A DNA stretch of 34,627 nucleotides from Phallusia fumigata. Taxonomy: Eukaryota > Chordata > Ascidiacea > Phlebobranchia > Ascidiidae. The stretch lies in assembly GCA_008931825.1 (NCBI GenBank), contig QXVZ01030069.1:1-34627 (forward strand), given 5' to 3'. Shown one piece after another: positions 13,533 through 24,449 of this stretch (the stretch's first letter is position 1; each line of letters opens with the position of its first letter). A program made the position numbers and the translations under genes. The notes beneath the pieces were generated by a model. That model was given only the letters and a program-made list of their open reading frames with translations, ran no database searches and was not told the DNA's origin.

Positions 13533-13640
13533 GTGCACTGTGAATCTCGTGCAGGATTTAATAGTAAAGCGAGTCGTTTTGCGAAAACTGCTTTAACGTT
13601 TAGACTTGAAGGCTTTATCAAGGTCAAACTGAGCTCAAAC

Positions 13641-16600
13641 ATGAGTCCAACGCTTTGTCAAAGAGACAGGCGTTCGTGGTCCACGCTGACTTGTTGCTGC
13701 TGTTTACTGATCGTCGTGGTTCTGGTGCTGCATGCTTCGTCGACCGCCTCTGGCTGCGGTGTGAACTTCGATAAAATGCGCAAACGCCGCATCGAGGCGA
13801 TCCGTGGGCAGATCCTAAGTAAACTTGGGCTCACACACTTACCCACAGACGAGCAGCCGCCCCCTGATAGCATGACTGTGGAAATTGAGGCAATGTACAA
13901 TCGCACCAGAGACTTTGTTCTGGAACAGGCACGCCAAAAACGCGAGGAATGCCTGGAACCCGAAGACAACTACTACGCCCAGGACATCACAACCGTGTAC
14001 ATGAAAAACCCTACTCAGGCGGCATCTAGCATTCCCGGCTCCACTGCACGTAAGTTCGGTTTCGTTTTTATTAATTACCCTTGTCGCGTGGGCGATTAAG
14101 ACAGTTTTTGAGCAGTTTTTCTTGGTACCGTTCAATACCTCCAAAACCACTAAATTAAACTAGTTTTGAAACTAAATTTTCACGTCGAAAATTGCGCATT
14201 GAAAGACGTGTTTAAATTGTCTTGTTAGATTTCCAGGACATTTGCATACGGTCGATTGCACCGAAGTTGCTCAAAGGCCTTATGCCTCCATGTAAATTTA
14301 GTATCGGGGGAATAAGAACCTTACTTATGCGGTGACGGCTTGTCGCAATCGTCCCACGGCTCAGTGTCGGTTTGCGGCGGAAAGCTTTGTTTTGACCCAG
14401 TTTTCAAGAGCTACAAGTCGCCACGCCCTTTGTGCTTTAAATGCGGCTACTGTACAAAATGCGACCACAAACTTAAACAAACGCGTGCGCGGTTTGGGCT
14501 AAAATCACAACACCAAACCGGGAGCAAAGGTGTCCGGAGGGGTCGCCACTGAAAGTGAGTTATTGGCGCTCACAGTGGTGTTACGCTTTGGTGGATTTGA
14601 CATTTGGGGTGAAAACTCAGTCAGACGAATCAAGATAACGACGATAACATGACGTGAGCGCTAGTTAGACTAAACAATCGCCCAAAATAAACCTATATTG
14701 CGTGTACAACGCAGCAACGGTTTTAAGTCGTTTTATCGTTGTTGAGTAATTTCCTTTTTCGGCTAAAGTTACAAATACGTTTTGGGGCAAGGGTACAGCA
14801 TCTGGAATTGGTGTATGAGCAGCAAACCGGGTTTAAAATCTGTTTCAACGTCGTGGTAAAAGCTTTTCGCACCGCCTTCCAGGATGCTGTTTTGTTTATG
14901 CAACTGTTCTTGCCTTCCGTTTCCAAATTTGTTGTGAAGCGCGCGGTAAGCCAGGAGGCCCCGAAAAGCACAAGCACTTACACGAAGCGGCTGGGACCCG
15001 CCACGCAGTTGTGTAGTTTTCATTGTTCCCAAGTCTCACACAGAGCGAAAGATAAACTGCCCATCACCACCATCTTTGAGAAATCCCTGCAAGGGCTCAA
15101 CGAAGCAGAAAAACAACCGATCGTCCTGTTCCGCAGATCTAGTGATAACCTGAAGCGCCTCGTTTAATTATGGAATCACCTTTTGAACTTGCGTTCTGCG
15201 GTTCCAATAAAGATGAAGAAACATTTCGCGCACCGACTGATAGCCTCAGATAGCATCGAGTCACCTTTTGCGATCGTGTAGGATCCAGCAAAGCCTAAAT
15301 AGCGGTAGCGCAAGCGTCCTGGATTGTTTTAATGCAGACCAACTGGCTGCAAGTCATGAAAACGTCACAAACAATTGGACTTTCAGATCATCGACAACTG
15401 GCTGTTGGTGAGAGTAACCGTTTTCAATTGTTCCGCTCTATGACAATCAGAGCACACGAGTTGCTTGTATTTGGAACAACCGACATGCCGCGGTAATTCC
15501 GCATCCCGCTATGCTTTATATGTGCATGGGCGATGTATTGACAAGAGAGACACAAATAACCTTATTTCCGTGGTTTTCGCCCTTACTTTTGCTTGCAATG
15601 ATTAGGGTTAATGTAAGTTTATCGTTAGTCTACTTTTTCTTAAACGTCTGTTCAGACCCACAAACTGATGCTAAATCAAACACAACACCAAAGTTTCCCA
15701 ACAAAAGAAAAACACTGTTTCGTTGGCAGTGTCTTGTGTACTGTCAACCAATTAGGATCAGGCCAAAGATCAGAGGGGTCTCACACCCTCCTACGATTCA
15801 CGAAGGACGGGCGGGGTGCGAAACGACTTAATTCGGCAATGATTAATGGCCTTTGTGAGTCGCCAAAGCGTGGCCCGCGAGTCTACTTGTTAGCGCCGCC
15901 GCGACACATCGCAAGCAAAAGCAACGCCGACGCTTACGTGGGAAAATCGCACGCTGTAACATTGTGCCAGGTGTCTTAGCTTCGGACCTTGCGACACACG
16001 GGCCTTCCTATGGCACTGGAACACACTCCGCACCGCCCGCCGACATAAAAGAAGGGCGCACCCACACAAAAGGGAACAGCTGGGGCGGTGAGCAGGGGTC
16101 GATTGTGTAAGTTTGTTGACACTTGACGATTAGTCGCGTCCGTCCCTCCCGAAAGCACTTGATCCTAGTTTTCATTTTCGTGAGTGCTCGCCTGACACTG
16201 TTGGACCCAGTTTGCCGCGAAGGTCGTGTTTCCTGCCGTTTACGGAAGCACGTCGCCCAGTCCGGTTCACCACAGCGGTCATGCACGTTTACCTTTGCAT
16301 GGCGCCACGACACTTGTGCACTTCCCGTGACGTTTGCACATTGGAAATACGCAATCGGAACGGCCGTTAACAGACGAACCCGGTGCGTATAAGTGGGCGC
16401 GGGTCAAGTTTACCTGAGTCCAGCCGCCGACTCGCCATTAGTCATTTCCGTCAACGCCTTACGTGTGTTGGTGACGTGATTGGAGTTGGTCACTGCTGCA
16501 CATCATACTCACCTTTGCATGCGAGACAAGCTACAAAGACAAGCTTTAGGTTTTCCAGACAGCCGGCGGGAAATGACTGATTGCCATATTTTTAGAGATT

Positions 16601-19600
16601 CCGTTATGATTCATGTACAACTTCTTCTTAGTTTGTTGTAATACTGGAAAGATGATCTCTCTAAATCCAAACAACGGTTTTCATTTAAAAACACTTCAGT
16701 GAACCGTTTCGTAAAACAATCTGCAGATTTTCTAATCAAATTTTTATTTTTTCCAGCTCGCTACAAATACCAGAAAAGTCAGCAGGGTGTCTCGGAGTTT
16801 TTCGACTTCGATCTCACGCAAACGGAATTGGATCCTGATACAATTGTAAGCGCATCACTTCGAGTCTACCAAGTTCCAAGCACCGCTGACGGCACGAGGG
16901 AACAGGTGAGTTGATTTGTCAAACATGTTATCACCTATGTATTATGAAGGTTCAGGTTTGGTTCCTGTTCAATATTGCGTAATATTTTCAGTTTTATGAA
17001 ACTTAGATCTAAATATCTAACCTCTTTCTTGCATACACCGGGGACATTGGTTTTAAAAATATGTTTAAAAAATGCTCAAAATAATAGGCTACATTGCAGT
17101 GAAACGTATCGTGCTGTAATGATACGTGTGTTGCAAGGTACTTGAAAACGATATTTATTGCGTGCGCAATACAAATGTATCGAGTGATTTGCATTCCTCG
17201 TTGTAACAAATTCCCCNTCACTTTTGTATTCTAAAGATTTGGGTATGGTTCCGGTTCGGTACCGCGTGATATTTTTAGGTTTATGAAGTTAAACTAAATT
17301 TAAAAAATAATCGGTTTCAACGCCTACTTTGCAAACACTCGGGAGATTAGCTTTTAAAATTTGTTTGCATAATGCTGAAAATACTAGGCTGCAACGCAGT
17401 GGACTTATCGTGCTGTAATGATACGTGTTTTGCATGGTGCTTGAAAACGATATTTATTGCGTGCGCAATACAAATGTATCGAATGATTTGCATTCCTCGT
17501 TGTAACAAATTCCCCTCACACAAAGGTTGAGCTCTATCACCTTTCGTCGCCGCAAAAAGATGGCCAATCTCCAACCAAAAGCTTTCTTCACATGCAACTG
17601 ATGGATACAGCCAATGAGGGTTGGATTACCTTTGACGTCACATCTTCCGTCCGTCAATGGATCCAGTTCCCCAGTAAGTAGCATCAATCGCGTAGCGCAC
17701 CAGAGTGAATTGCCTTTCATTTGCGCGAGCTCAATTCAGGGCGATTCGTGGATATTGGTCAACTAAAGCATCGCATTTAGGTCGGCTATATCGGTCTACT
17801 ATATACAAATTATCCGAAACTGGATCTCTTTATGCGCTAAGCGCGACTGAAAGCTGGAAAACCGATGCCATATACGGTTTACGGCAGTGTGAAGGGTGCT
17901 GTCATCTCAGTGCATGAGAATCGATCATTTTAACAGTCCCGCGGTGCGAAGGAGGTAAAGTTCACACGGTGCGAGCCGGACACTTGTGTGTTGTCAGTGT
18001 TGGCGCGGGAAACGCATGCACTTGGCCCTTTGTTTGTGAAAGACTGATGCGCCATTCTGATCCACAGGACGTTTTGTAAGCTTAGCGGATTAAGTTCGGA
18101 ACACACACGCGGCGAACAACACCTGTCACCCAGTGCCCTATTGTTACAAAGCGGGTGACATCCATTGCGACGTTTATTACCGCTTGAAAAAGCCGTGAGC
18201 CGTAAAGTGCGGACAAAAGCGAGATTTTAACGAGTTCCTGAGCCATCAGCGCAGGTGTTGGTTCCGTATCGTGCCAGGAAATGTAGCGTTTGAAAATAAA
18301 TTGCGCGCCCTTTCGAATATCCTCGATTCTCAGGCACACGGCGATAGCGCGGGGTCAGAGTCCCACGGCCGTTTTTGCAGGTTTTAAGTGCAGCCGGAGC
18401 CCAGATGCAAAGTTGATTCCCTTCCCATCGCTACCAGAAGCCTCACAAGTATCAAAATTGGGACAAACGGTCCTCCCCATGCGGTCGAAGGGCAGACCAC
18501 GCAGCGACCGGCTCGACATATGCGATACGCCGTTGATAACAACATAGCCATTAAGCGAAAGAGGGAGAAAGGCTCTGCAGCAAATTGCCATGTGTCGTGG
18601 TGGAATACGCACCCCCAATGATCGATCGGCTGCGCCGGGGACTGCGGTTGGCCGGCAATAAACTTTATTTTAGGAATCATCCGTCTCCGGATAATTTTTG
18701 GACAAAGCGGAGATCGTAGGCCATGATAGACCCACAAATATACTGCGGCAAAATTGCGCCTTTAGAAATCGACACGCGGACGCAAATTGCCATCAAAGCC
18801 ATCACGGGGCTGTATTGCGGTTTTGAGCTTAACCTATACAGGGGGAGCAACCACTATGACGTCATTGCGGTCTCCTGCGCGACAACACGGTTAATGAAGT
18901 TTAGGTGGCAATCAAAGTCGCACAAAGGTGCAAACAATGTCTTTCGTTTTCCGGTGCTGCGCTGTAAACCGGCGCTTCAAAGGGCCCGTCGTCGCGGGAG
19001 CCCCTGGTTGTGGCGTCACACGATGGCCACTTTTTAACGGGCACGCGCGATTCTTTTGCGCCACGGGAAAAGCGAATGACGACGAGTTCGTCATGGCGGT
19101 CCCACAAGGCGCCTTTTGTGACGCGGCTTCTATTTTTGCGTATGTCATCACGATTGAGACTACGAGGAGGTTTCACATGTGGGCGATGTGAGTTTTCGCC
19201 GCTCTTGTGGACCTTAACCCATCACAGATCGCCGAATTCTCACCAGTGTCGGCCTAATGAATTGGGCAAACAGGGCCGCAGTGCGATTTTGACAGTTGTG
19301 GAGCGGTGATTCGTCAAAATGCTTTCGCCCTCGCGGTCACCGAGGCCTGACCCCTCGTGTGCGCAATCCTAACATTGCGTTCCAGAACCAGTCACTCACG
19401 TCTCGTCAGGAGACGGTGCTGATTGAAGGCTGATAGCGCGCGAGAACCGCTGCACGTTAAAAATCTGTATTGGTTTCATTACGCAGGGATCGATATCAGT
19501 TCCTACCCAAACTAACCAGGCGGGGTCCTGACTAATTCGGCGCACAAAGGAAACTCGAAACCTTGGCCCAACAGGTGGTTCCCACAGAACGAATTAAGGC

Positions 19601-22454
19601 TCCCTAATTGCATTGCGCAGATCGTGCACCCGCGATTGTTTGACTTGGGGAATGTTTCGTTGCGAGTGCCCTGTTAACTCATAAGCCTGTCACTTAAACT
19701 TATCGCGGTCTGTAGACCTTTAAGCGCGCCCGTAATAGAGCACATCGGTCTATGCATGGCCCGACTCTTGCCTAATGTAAATCCTCAAGGGAGGTGCGAT
19801 TTCCCAAGATAACAATTGCGCACAAGTAAAAGGTCTGCGCCCGCTGAGCAATGTAGCTACAATAATTGACGCTTATCGCGAGGTCTCGATCCTCGCAGCG
19901 CGTTCCTTTAGAGAACCTGGACTAATTGGGCAAAAGAGGTTGGCAATCGGATCCTCCAGGCTTCGCGTCACTTTCCAAACGTTCTAGAGCAGGTGTCACG
20001 CATGCTTAAGTTCGAACGGCAGCGATAACAAGTTCACCGGCCAACGCCGTGGTTTGGCAAGCCCAACACCTGAGAGCTGGCGGGTGTGACAGTAGAACCC
20101 AAGCGCTACTCACGGTGTTGTGTTTGTCACCGCAGTTTACACTGAAGCTTCAGGGCATCTGTGATTGAAGTGGCTCGGGGCATGTGAAAATTGCAACAAG
20201 ATCTTACGCCACTCGAAATCAAACGACACACGCTCGATGGCTGTACGCCTGTTGTTTTCTCTGTATGGGACAAGGCAATGCAGCTGTCAGTCATTTGACA
20301 ACCAACATCGCCCAATACTGCAGACACGTGAACAAAATCGCAACAAAAATCTTCAAGTCTGTGATATTTTGTTCACGAAAACATGTTTACGTGGATAGTG
20401 TTAAATTTTGTTCACGTGTCTGCAGTATTGGGCGATGCTGGTTGGCAAAAACATGTTTCACGTGGATAGTGTTAAATTTTTCATTGACTGTAATAGTGTT
20501 TGTGGCAAAAAACGCCAAAAGGCAAACAGGGTGCGCAAAAAGGACCTACAGTTTCAGAAAGCACCGAACTGCAATTAATTCTGATGTTCGAAAAAAAATA
20601 TCGCGTTATGGATACAACATGCTTACTAGTCTGATTCTTTCAGCGGATGTATAGGCGCCAAACTACAGCTTTATCCAGCAACCTTACCAAATTTAGGCAT
20701 TACAGTGGCGTTACATTTACAATAATTGGGTATTTGAGTCTTCGTATCCTTGATTCGGGGTTTAACAGGAGCACAACTGGCTCACACAATAGTTGATGAA
20801 CAAAGTACTCCTTGGGTAATCACTTCTGCCGGCATTAGCAGTTTCTATTCATCAGCAACCCCACGTATTTGGTCCCGTGTAGCGCCTTGCCACGAACGCG
20901 TCGATTTGCCCAGAGCATTCATTAGGTTAATTGGACCGCAATCCCGCAAGACCGCGCGGTAATCGTGTGATGACGTAGACAGGACATCCTAAATACACAG
21001 CGCCTTGCCGACTTAGCAAGGCAACGTGATGGCGCGCACCCTTTTTCAACTGCTCTTCCTTATGTAATGTTTCCTGAACTTCAATAAGTGGAAATACAGA
21101 CACTGTGTGGCTCCTGTGCCCAGCAAGTAGTTAAGACCACAGAATGCCGGTTATTGCCTTGTGTATTCATTTTCCCGCCAATCATAACATCCACCTATTT
21201 GCGAACAGACTTGAATCAGGGCCTCGAGTTGACTGTTCCTTGTTCGAACGACGAACCACCTTCTACCATGAAGCGGGCAGCTAACCGTGGGATTACGCGC
21301 AAATTGGATGTGATGTTTGCAGGTAAACCAAGTAAAAAGACACACGCTCCGCTACCGGCCATTACTCGCCGCATGGTAGGCTAACTCCCCGTGTGACACA
21401 AGTTCCACTTAACCCAGAAACGGTGTTTACTGATGTCTTGCCGTGTGATAACAGTCTACAGCTTGTGTTACACGCCTAACGACCACCCGTGGGCCGCAAA
21501 TGAGTCAGAGCAGAGAGCATGCCGAAATCTCAGCTCTCGGTCTGGCTGTTACTGCTGCTACGTGCGACCTACAGCGTCGATTAACTGACATTTCGAAAAT
21601 AGTTTTGGGAGGTCCTTATGTGGGATTTGAAACTGGGCCAAACAACATCAAGCAAGGATATTGTAGAATAATATTTCCTGATAAAATGTCGACAGACCGC
21701 AAATATAAATTTACAAAGGTTAAAAACTAATGTGTGTGGAAAGTAAGGTGACGTGAACCAAGGCTGTAACAGAACGCTTGGTCCTTTGAGGAAATCTTAA
21801 GCCCGAGAAACTATGTTGAATATGCTTTTAAACTGATTTTAACCTGTATGTCAATTGCATTAGTGGCTCAAGTATTTTAAATTTCACAGGAACCCAAATA
21901 ACATTTCAGTTTGTTCTTTTTTTCTTGTGTGCAAAAAACATCCGATTTCTCATGTAGGATCAACAAAAATTTCCAAATCCCGCGGGGACAGCGATGCCGG
22001 CGCCGCCGTCGAACAAGAGTTTGGAAAAGAGTTTAATCCCCATCTGATCATTATGGTCCGGACTCCCACACCAGAAGCGCCACAAGGTTCAAGCAGGCGG
22101 CGAAAAAGAGCTCTGGATGCAGATTTCTGCTTCCGCCGCAAGGCCTCCGACACCAACTGCTGTCTGCGGGAATTGTACATCGATTTTCGGAAGGACCTCG
22201 GATGGAACTGGGTGCATGCCCCGACTGGATACAAAGCAAATTTCTGTGGTGGTGCATGTCCGTACATGTGGAGCACCGACACTCAATACGCCACAATACT
22301 AACCCTCTACAAGTCGATGAACCCTCAGGCCTCGTCGGCACCTTGCTGTACAGCAAAAGATTTGGATCCGTTGACGATCATGTACTACAAGAACGGCTCG
22401 TACAAGTTTATTAACATGTCTGATATGGTCTTGCTCTCCTGCAAATGTAGCTGA
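13641..22454 (+). CDS. TGFB: Transforming growth factor beta precursor (TGF-beta1/2/3-type ligand), complete
   Basis: Secreted latent growth factor that signals as a disulfide-linked dimer through type I/II Ser/Thr-kinase receptors. Exons: 13641-14049, 16757-16905, 17526-17673, 21209-21322, 21958-22454; all GT/AG with continuous phase, giving 438 aa. Signal peptide about 1-36 (C-C-C-C-L-L-I-V-V-V core). The propeptide opens with Cys39 followed by RRIEAIRGQILSKLGL, near-identical to the vertebrate LAP straitjacket, and Cys39 matches the Cys that bonds LTBP or GARP. N87-R-T is a conserved LAP glycosylation site; YYAQDITTVYM and ITFDVTSSVRQW are further LAP landmarks. An integrin-type RGD is at 282-284. 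The furin site RRRKR ends at 324 and the mature ligand is 325-438 (114 residues; 112 in mammals) with cysteines at mature positions 7, 17, 18, 46, 50, 79, 80, 111 and 113, ending SCKCS. Start chosen at 13641 because it precedes the signal peptide and has an A at -3. Exon 4 is less conserved and was placed by phase and by NQGLEL and LDVMFAG matching the LAP arm. Confidence 0.95.
14050..16756 (+). other. TGFB intron 1 (2.7 kb)
   Basis: Donor gtaagt follows exon 1 and the acceptor is a T-rich run ending ttttttccag. The interior is CpG-rich and holds several short open frames (for example 14739-15167) without recognisable domains. No repeat or RNA gene was seen. Confidence 0.6.
16941..17515. repeat. 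Imperfect direct duplication in TGFB intron 2, separated by N (17217)
   Basis: Copy 1 is about 16941-17216 and copy 2 about 17239-17515, offset by 299. The last ~98 bases before each ...caaattcccc end differ at only about four positions; the first halves are considerably more diverged, with indels. Copy 1 stops at the N, while copy 2 continues into the acceptor and exon 3 (17526). As with the other N sites this looks like two alleles or contig ends kept in series, although an old tandem duplication would look similar in the diverged half. Confidence 0.75.
17674..21208 (+). other. TGFB intron 3 (3.5 kb), the most CpG-rich part of the window
   Basis: Donor gtaagt follows exon 3, and the acceptor gcgaacag precedes exon 4. 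I counted 34 CpG in 18961-19320. It holds a perfect TGACGTCA at 18857-18864 and the inverted repeat at 20299-20444. Several open frames of 70-117 codons occur on both strands (for example minus 18384-18737), as expected by chance in GC-richer sequence; none resembles a known family. Confidence 0.6.
20299..20444. repeat. Inverted repeat with 40-bp arms, plus an overlapping direct repeat
   Basis: The left arm is 20299-20338 and the right arm 20405-20444; 39 of 40 positions are complementary, around a 66-base spacer. Each arm contains an internal CACGTG. A second motif, aaaacatgttt(c)acgtggat and following bases, occurs directly repeated at 20378-20409 and 20447-20480, so direct and inverted repeats interlock. 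This resembles the core of a hairpin-type MITE or a local inversion-duplication. No flanking target-site duplication was recognised. Confidence 0.8.
21209..21322 (+). other. TGFB: TGFB exon 4: LAP arm with a single dimerisation cysteine
   Basis: This small exon joins exon 3 (ending QWIQFP plus one base) to the RGD/ligand exon in phase 1 at both ends. It encodes NLNQGLELTVPCSND near its start and KLDVMFAG at its end, aligning with the vertebrate LAP region around the C-x-C or C-x-C-C dimerisation motif. Only the first cysteine (Cys247) is present; the position of the second is Asn. The rest of the exon is divergent and basic. Its identity is supported by phase, the acceptor gcgaacag and the donor gtaaac, not by strong sequence conservation. 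Confidence 0.8.
21958..22454 (+). other. TGFB: TGFB exon 5: RGD, furin site and complete mature ligand
   Basis: The last coding exon carries the end of the propeptide with SKSRGDSDAG, the cleavage site SSRRRKR, and the whole mature cystine-knot ligand with DFRKDLGWNWVHAP, ANFCGGACPY and SCKCS. In mammals the mature domain is split over several exons; here it is intronless. Two N-glycosylation sequons (N-G-S at mature 94-96, N-M-S at 102-104) lie in the mature domain. Confidence 0.93.
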
Positions 22455-22903
22455 ATGTCGTCGCTCTTCGATTGTTACTTAAGGCCCAGGGACACCCCGC
22501 GCCTTGCCACCAAAGATTCCAAGCAGCAAAACGTTCGATGTTACAACGAGAAGTCGATGTGTGCCTTTTGTATTTATGTGAAACTTCGCCTGTGTCTGTC
22601 CTTTATTTATATACTTTGCCTCCGCAACGTATGTAGCCTCTTCTTTAGTACTTCCTCGGTGTTTTATTTTACTGCTGTGGGACTGTTTTGTGTTCACACC
22701 ACGAACCAATCCCTCAGAACGTCCGTTGCTAAGTGTTTTAGCATGTCTGTATGTGTGTGCTGGGCCCGTTCGGGCGGTATTAGGCTGCCAACTGTGACTA
22801 AGCATCTGCCAAAAAAAACCTGTGTGAGTGCGACAAAAAGTGGGTTTACAAGCTAGCTTTGTGTAGTCAACCCAAGTGTTTAGACTTGCATACTTATTTC
22901 GAA

Positions 22904-22909
22904 ATAAAT
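22904..22909 (+). terminator. Candidate polyadenylation signal of TGFB (proximal)
   Basis: AATAAA lies 450 bp after the TGFB stop codon and is followed by a GT-rich stretch (gtgcgtagtgcatgtttgg). It is the first canonical signal downstream on the plus strand. Confidence 0.55.
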
Positions 22910-24083
22910 TAAGTGCGTAGTGCATGTTTGGGGCCGTCCCAATGATTTTTCTTGGGTAACTTCACAAAACTGGTTTGGAAACCCACGTTAGGTGTTTGTA
23001 AACTGATATAATGTTTGTGGGAAAGTTTTTCTCTCGCATCTGCTGGAACGGAAGCGTTAAAAGAACTTCCAGCGTATGTACAAGTATGTCGGTAGTCGTT
23101 TGGTGAATTCTAAGCTGCCTTAGTGCAGTTACAAACTTTTGTTATTTGTTCGTTTAGCGCCGACCCGCAGGCGCGCTGTCTATAATTTATTAGTTTTGTA
23201 TCTTGCGTTTGTGACAAGTTTTCGTTCTTTCCCTGACAGGTTTTTCGCGTTCTGGCCTCCAATGAACAAAAAAATGAAACCACCAAATACGTTTTGCATG
23301 TCAATCGATTTCGAAATAGTGTTTTTGCTCAACTCAGATGACGTGATTGTGCACAGGACAATCCGTCACAAAAGACCACGAAGCGTCAGAATTGACGTAG
23401 CAGGGAGGGGGAGGTTGTTTTTCCACTTTGCATTCGCGTGTGCACAGCGCTCTTGAATTGCACCGGAATAACAAGCACTTTGCATCCGGCCAACAGCCCC
23501 GTAGAGAGTAGCGGCACGTGCTGAGGTATTGCGCAAGGTTGCGAACGATAAATTGATTCGTACGACCTGGCTCGAGCGAGAGAGTGCATTGTCAGGAGTT
23601 TTTTATTACCTCCGATAATTGTTGCCCGGACGCTATACCATCTGCGACTGAATGCCAAATAAACAACTTACATGGGGCTGAGTCGACAGCAACACTATAA
23701 GGTTGCGTGCAGAAGGACAAAAAGGGCCTTTTTAAGGCCTAAACAGTGATCAAAATGCAATTAGTAAATTCATGAAAAAAACAGTATTTATGCACGAGCC
23801 TATTTTGTGTACTCAACAAGCTACTTGGCTGCCCAGCTGTCCGAAGTCCCACAATTGTTTCATAAGAGATGATTTTTATAACCACACAACCCTTAAATTT
23901 TATACCACTTGAGTTTTCATTATTGACGCAATGGGAGCAATAAAGCGAGTAAATTACGCTATTAGACTTTTATTTACGTCACCACTTGCGCACACCGTTT
24001 GAGAAAACTTGCGTAAAATGTATCAATCGTACTTGAACACATAGTGCGTTCGTGACTAATACTGAAAGAATGAAACAATATTA

Positions 24084-24089
24084 AATAAA
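24084..24089 (+). terminator. Second candidate polyadenylation signal, possibly distal TGFB
   Basis: AATAAA is followed within 15 bases by a strong T/GT-rich element (tgttttgtttgtttggag). Another AATAAA lies at 23939-23944. If used, they would give TGFB a 3' UTR of about 1.5-1.6 kb. No other plus-strand gene ends here. Confidence 0.3.
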
Positions 24090-24343
24090 AGTTTATGCAA
24101 TGTTTTGTTTGTTTGGAGTTTGTATTTAGGACAATGTCGAGAACAAATACTTAACCAGAGCTCACATGCCTGTGTAGTGGCGAGGCCAACGGTAATTTGG
24201 AAAAGTGTTTGTTTTTTTTAGCCCTTAAAATCGCATCCCTTTTTCATTTTGGTAAACAATTTAAAGAAATGATATCTTTGAAATGAGTTTGATTTACTTT
24301 TTCCTGGAAACAACTGAATTTAATATCTTAAAATACAGAGATT

Positions 24344-24398
24344 TTACATGTAGCACTTTAGTGCTCTATGGATTCATAGATACTACATAGACATGTAA
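24344..24398. repeat. Compact multi-hairpin element
   Basis: An outer 8-bp stem (ttacatgt at 24344-24351 with acatgtaa at 24391-24398) encloses two abutting 5-bp hairpins: agcac/gtgct with loop ttta (24352-24365) and ctatg/catag with loop gatt (24366-24379), then an 11-base linker. The layout is cloverleaf-like but lacks tRNA A and B boxes. Function unknown; it may be a transposon end or a chance palindrome cluster. Confidence 0.45.
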
Positions 24399-24449
24399 TA
24401 TCTATGATGTATTAGAACTTAAAACACAAGTAAGAACAGCGCCCCCATT

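Noticed and set aside
18384..18737. 117-codon minus-strand open frame in TGFB intron 3
   Set aside because: Overlaps other chance frames on both strands, no recognisable motif, no plausible splice context.
22455..22856. 133-codon open frame directly after the TGFB stop
   Set aside because: It lies in the TGFB 3' UTR before the AATAAA at 22904, with low-complexity composition and no family resemblance.
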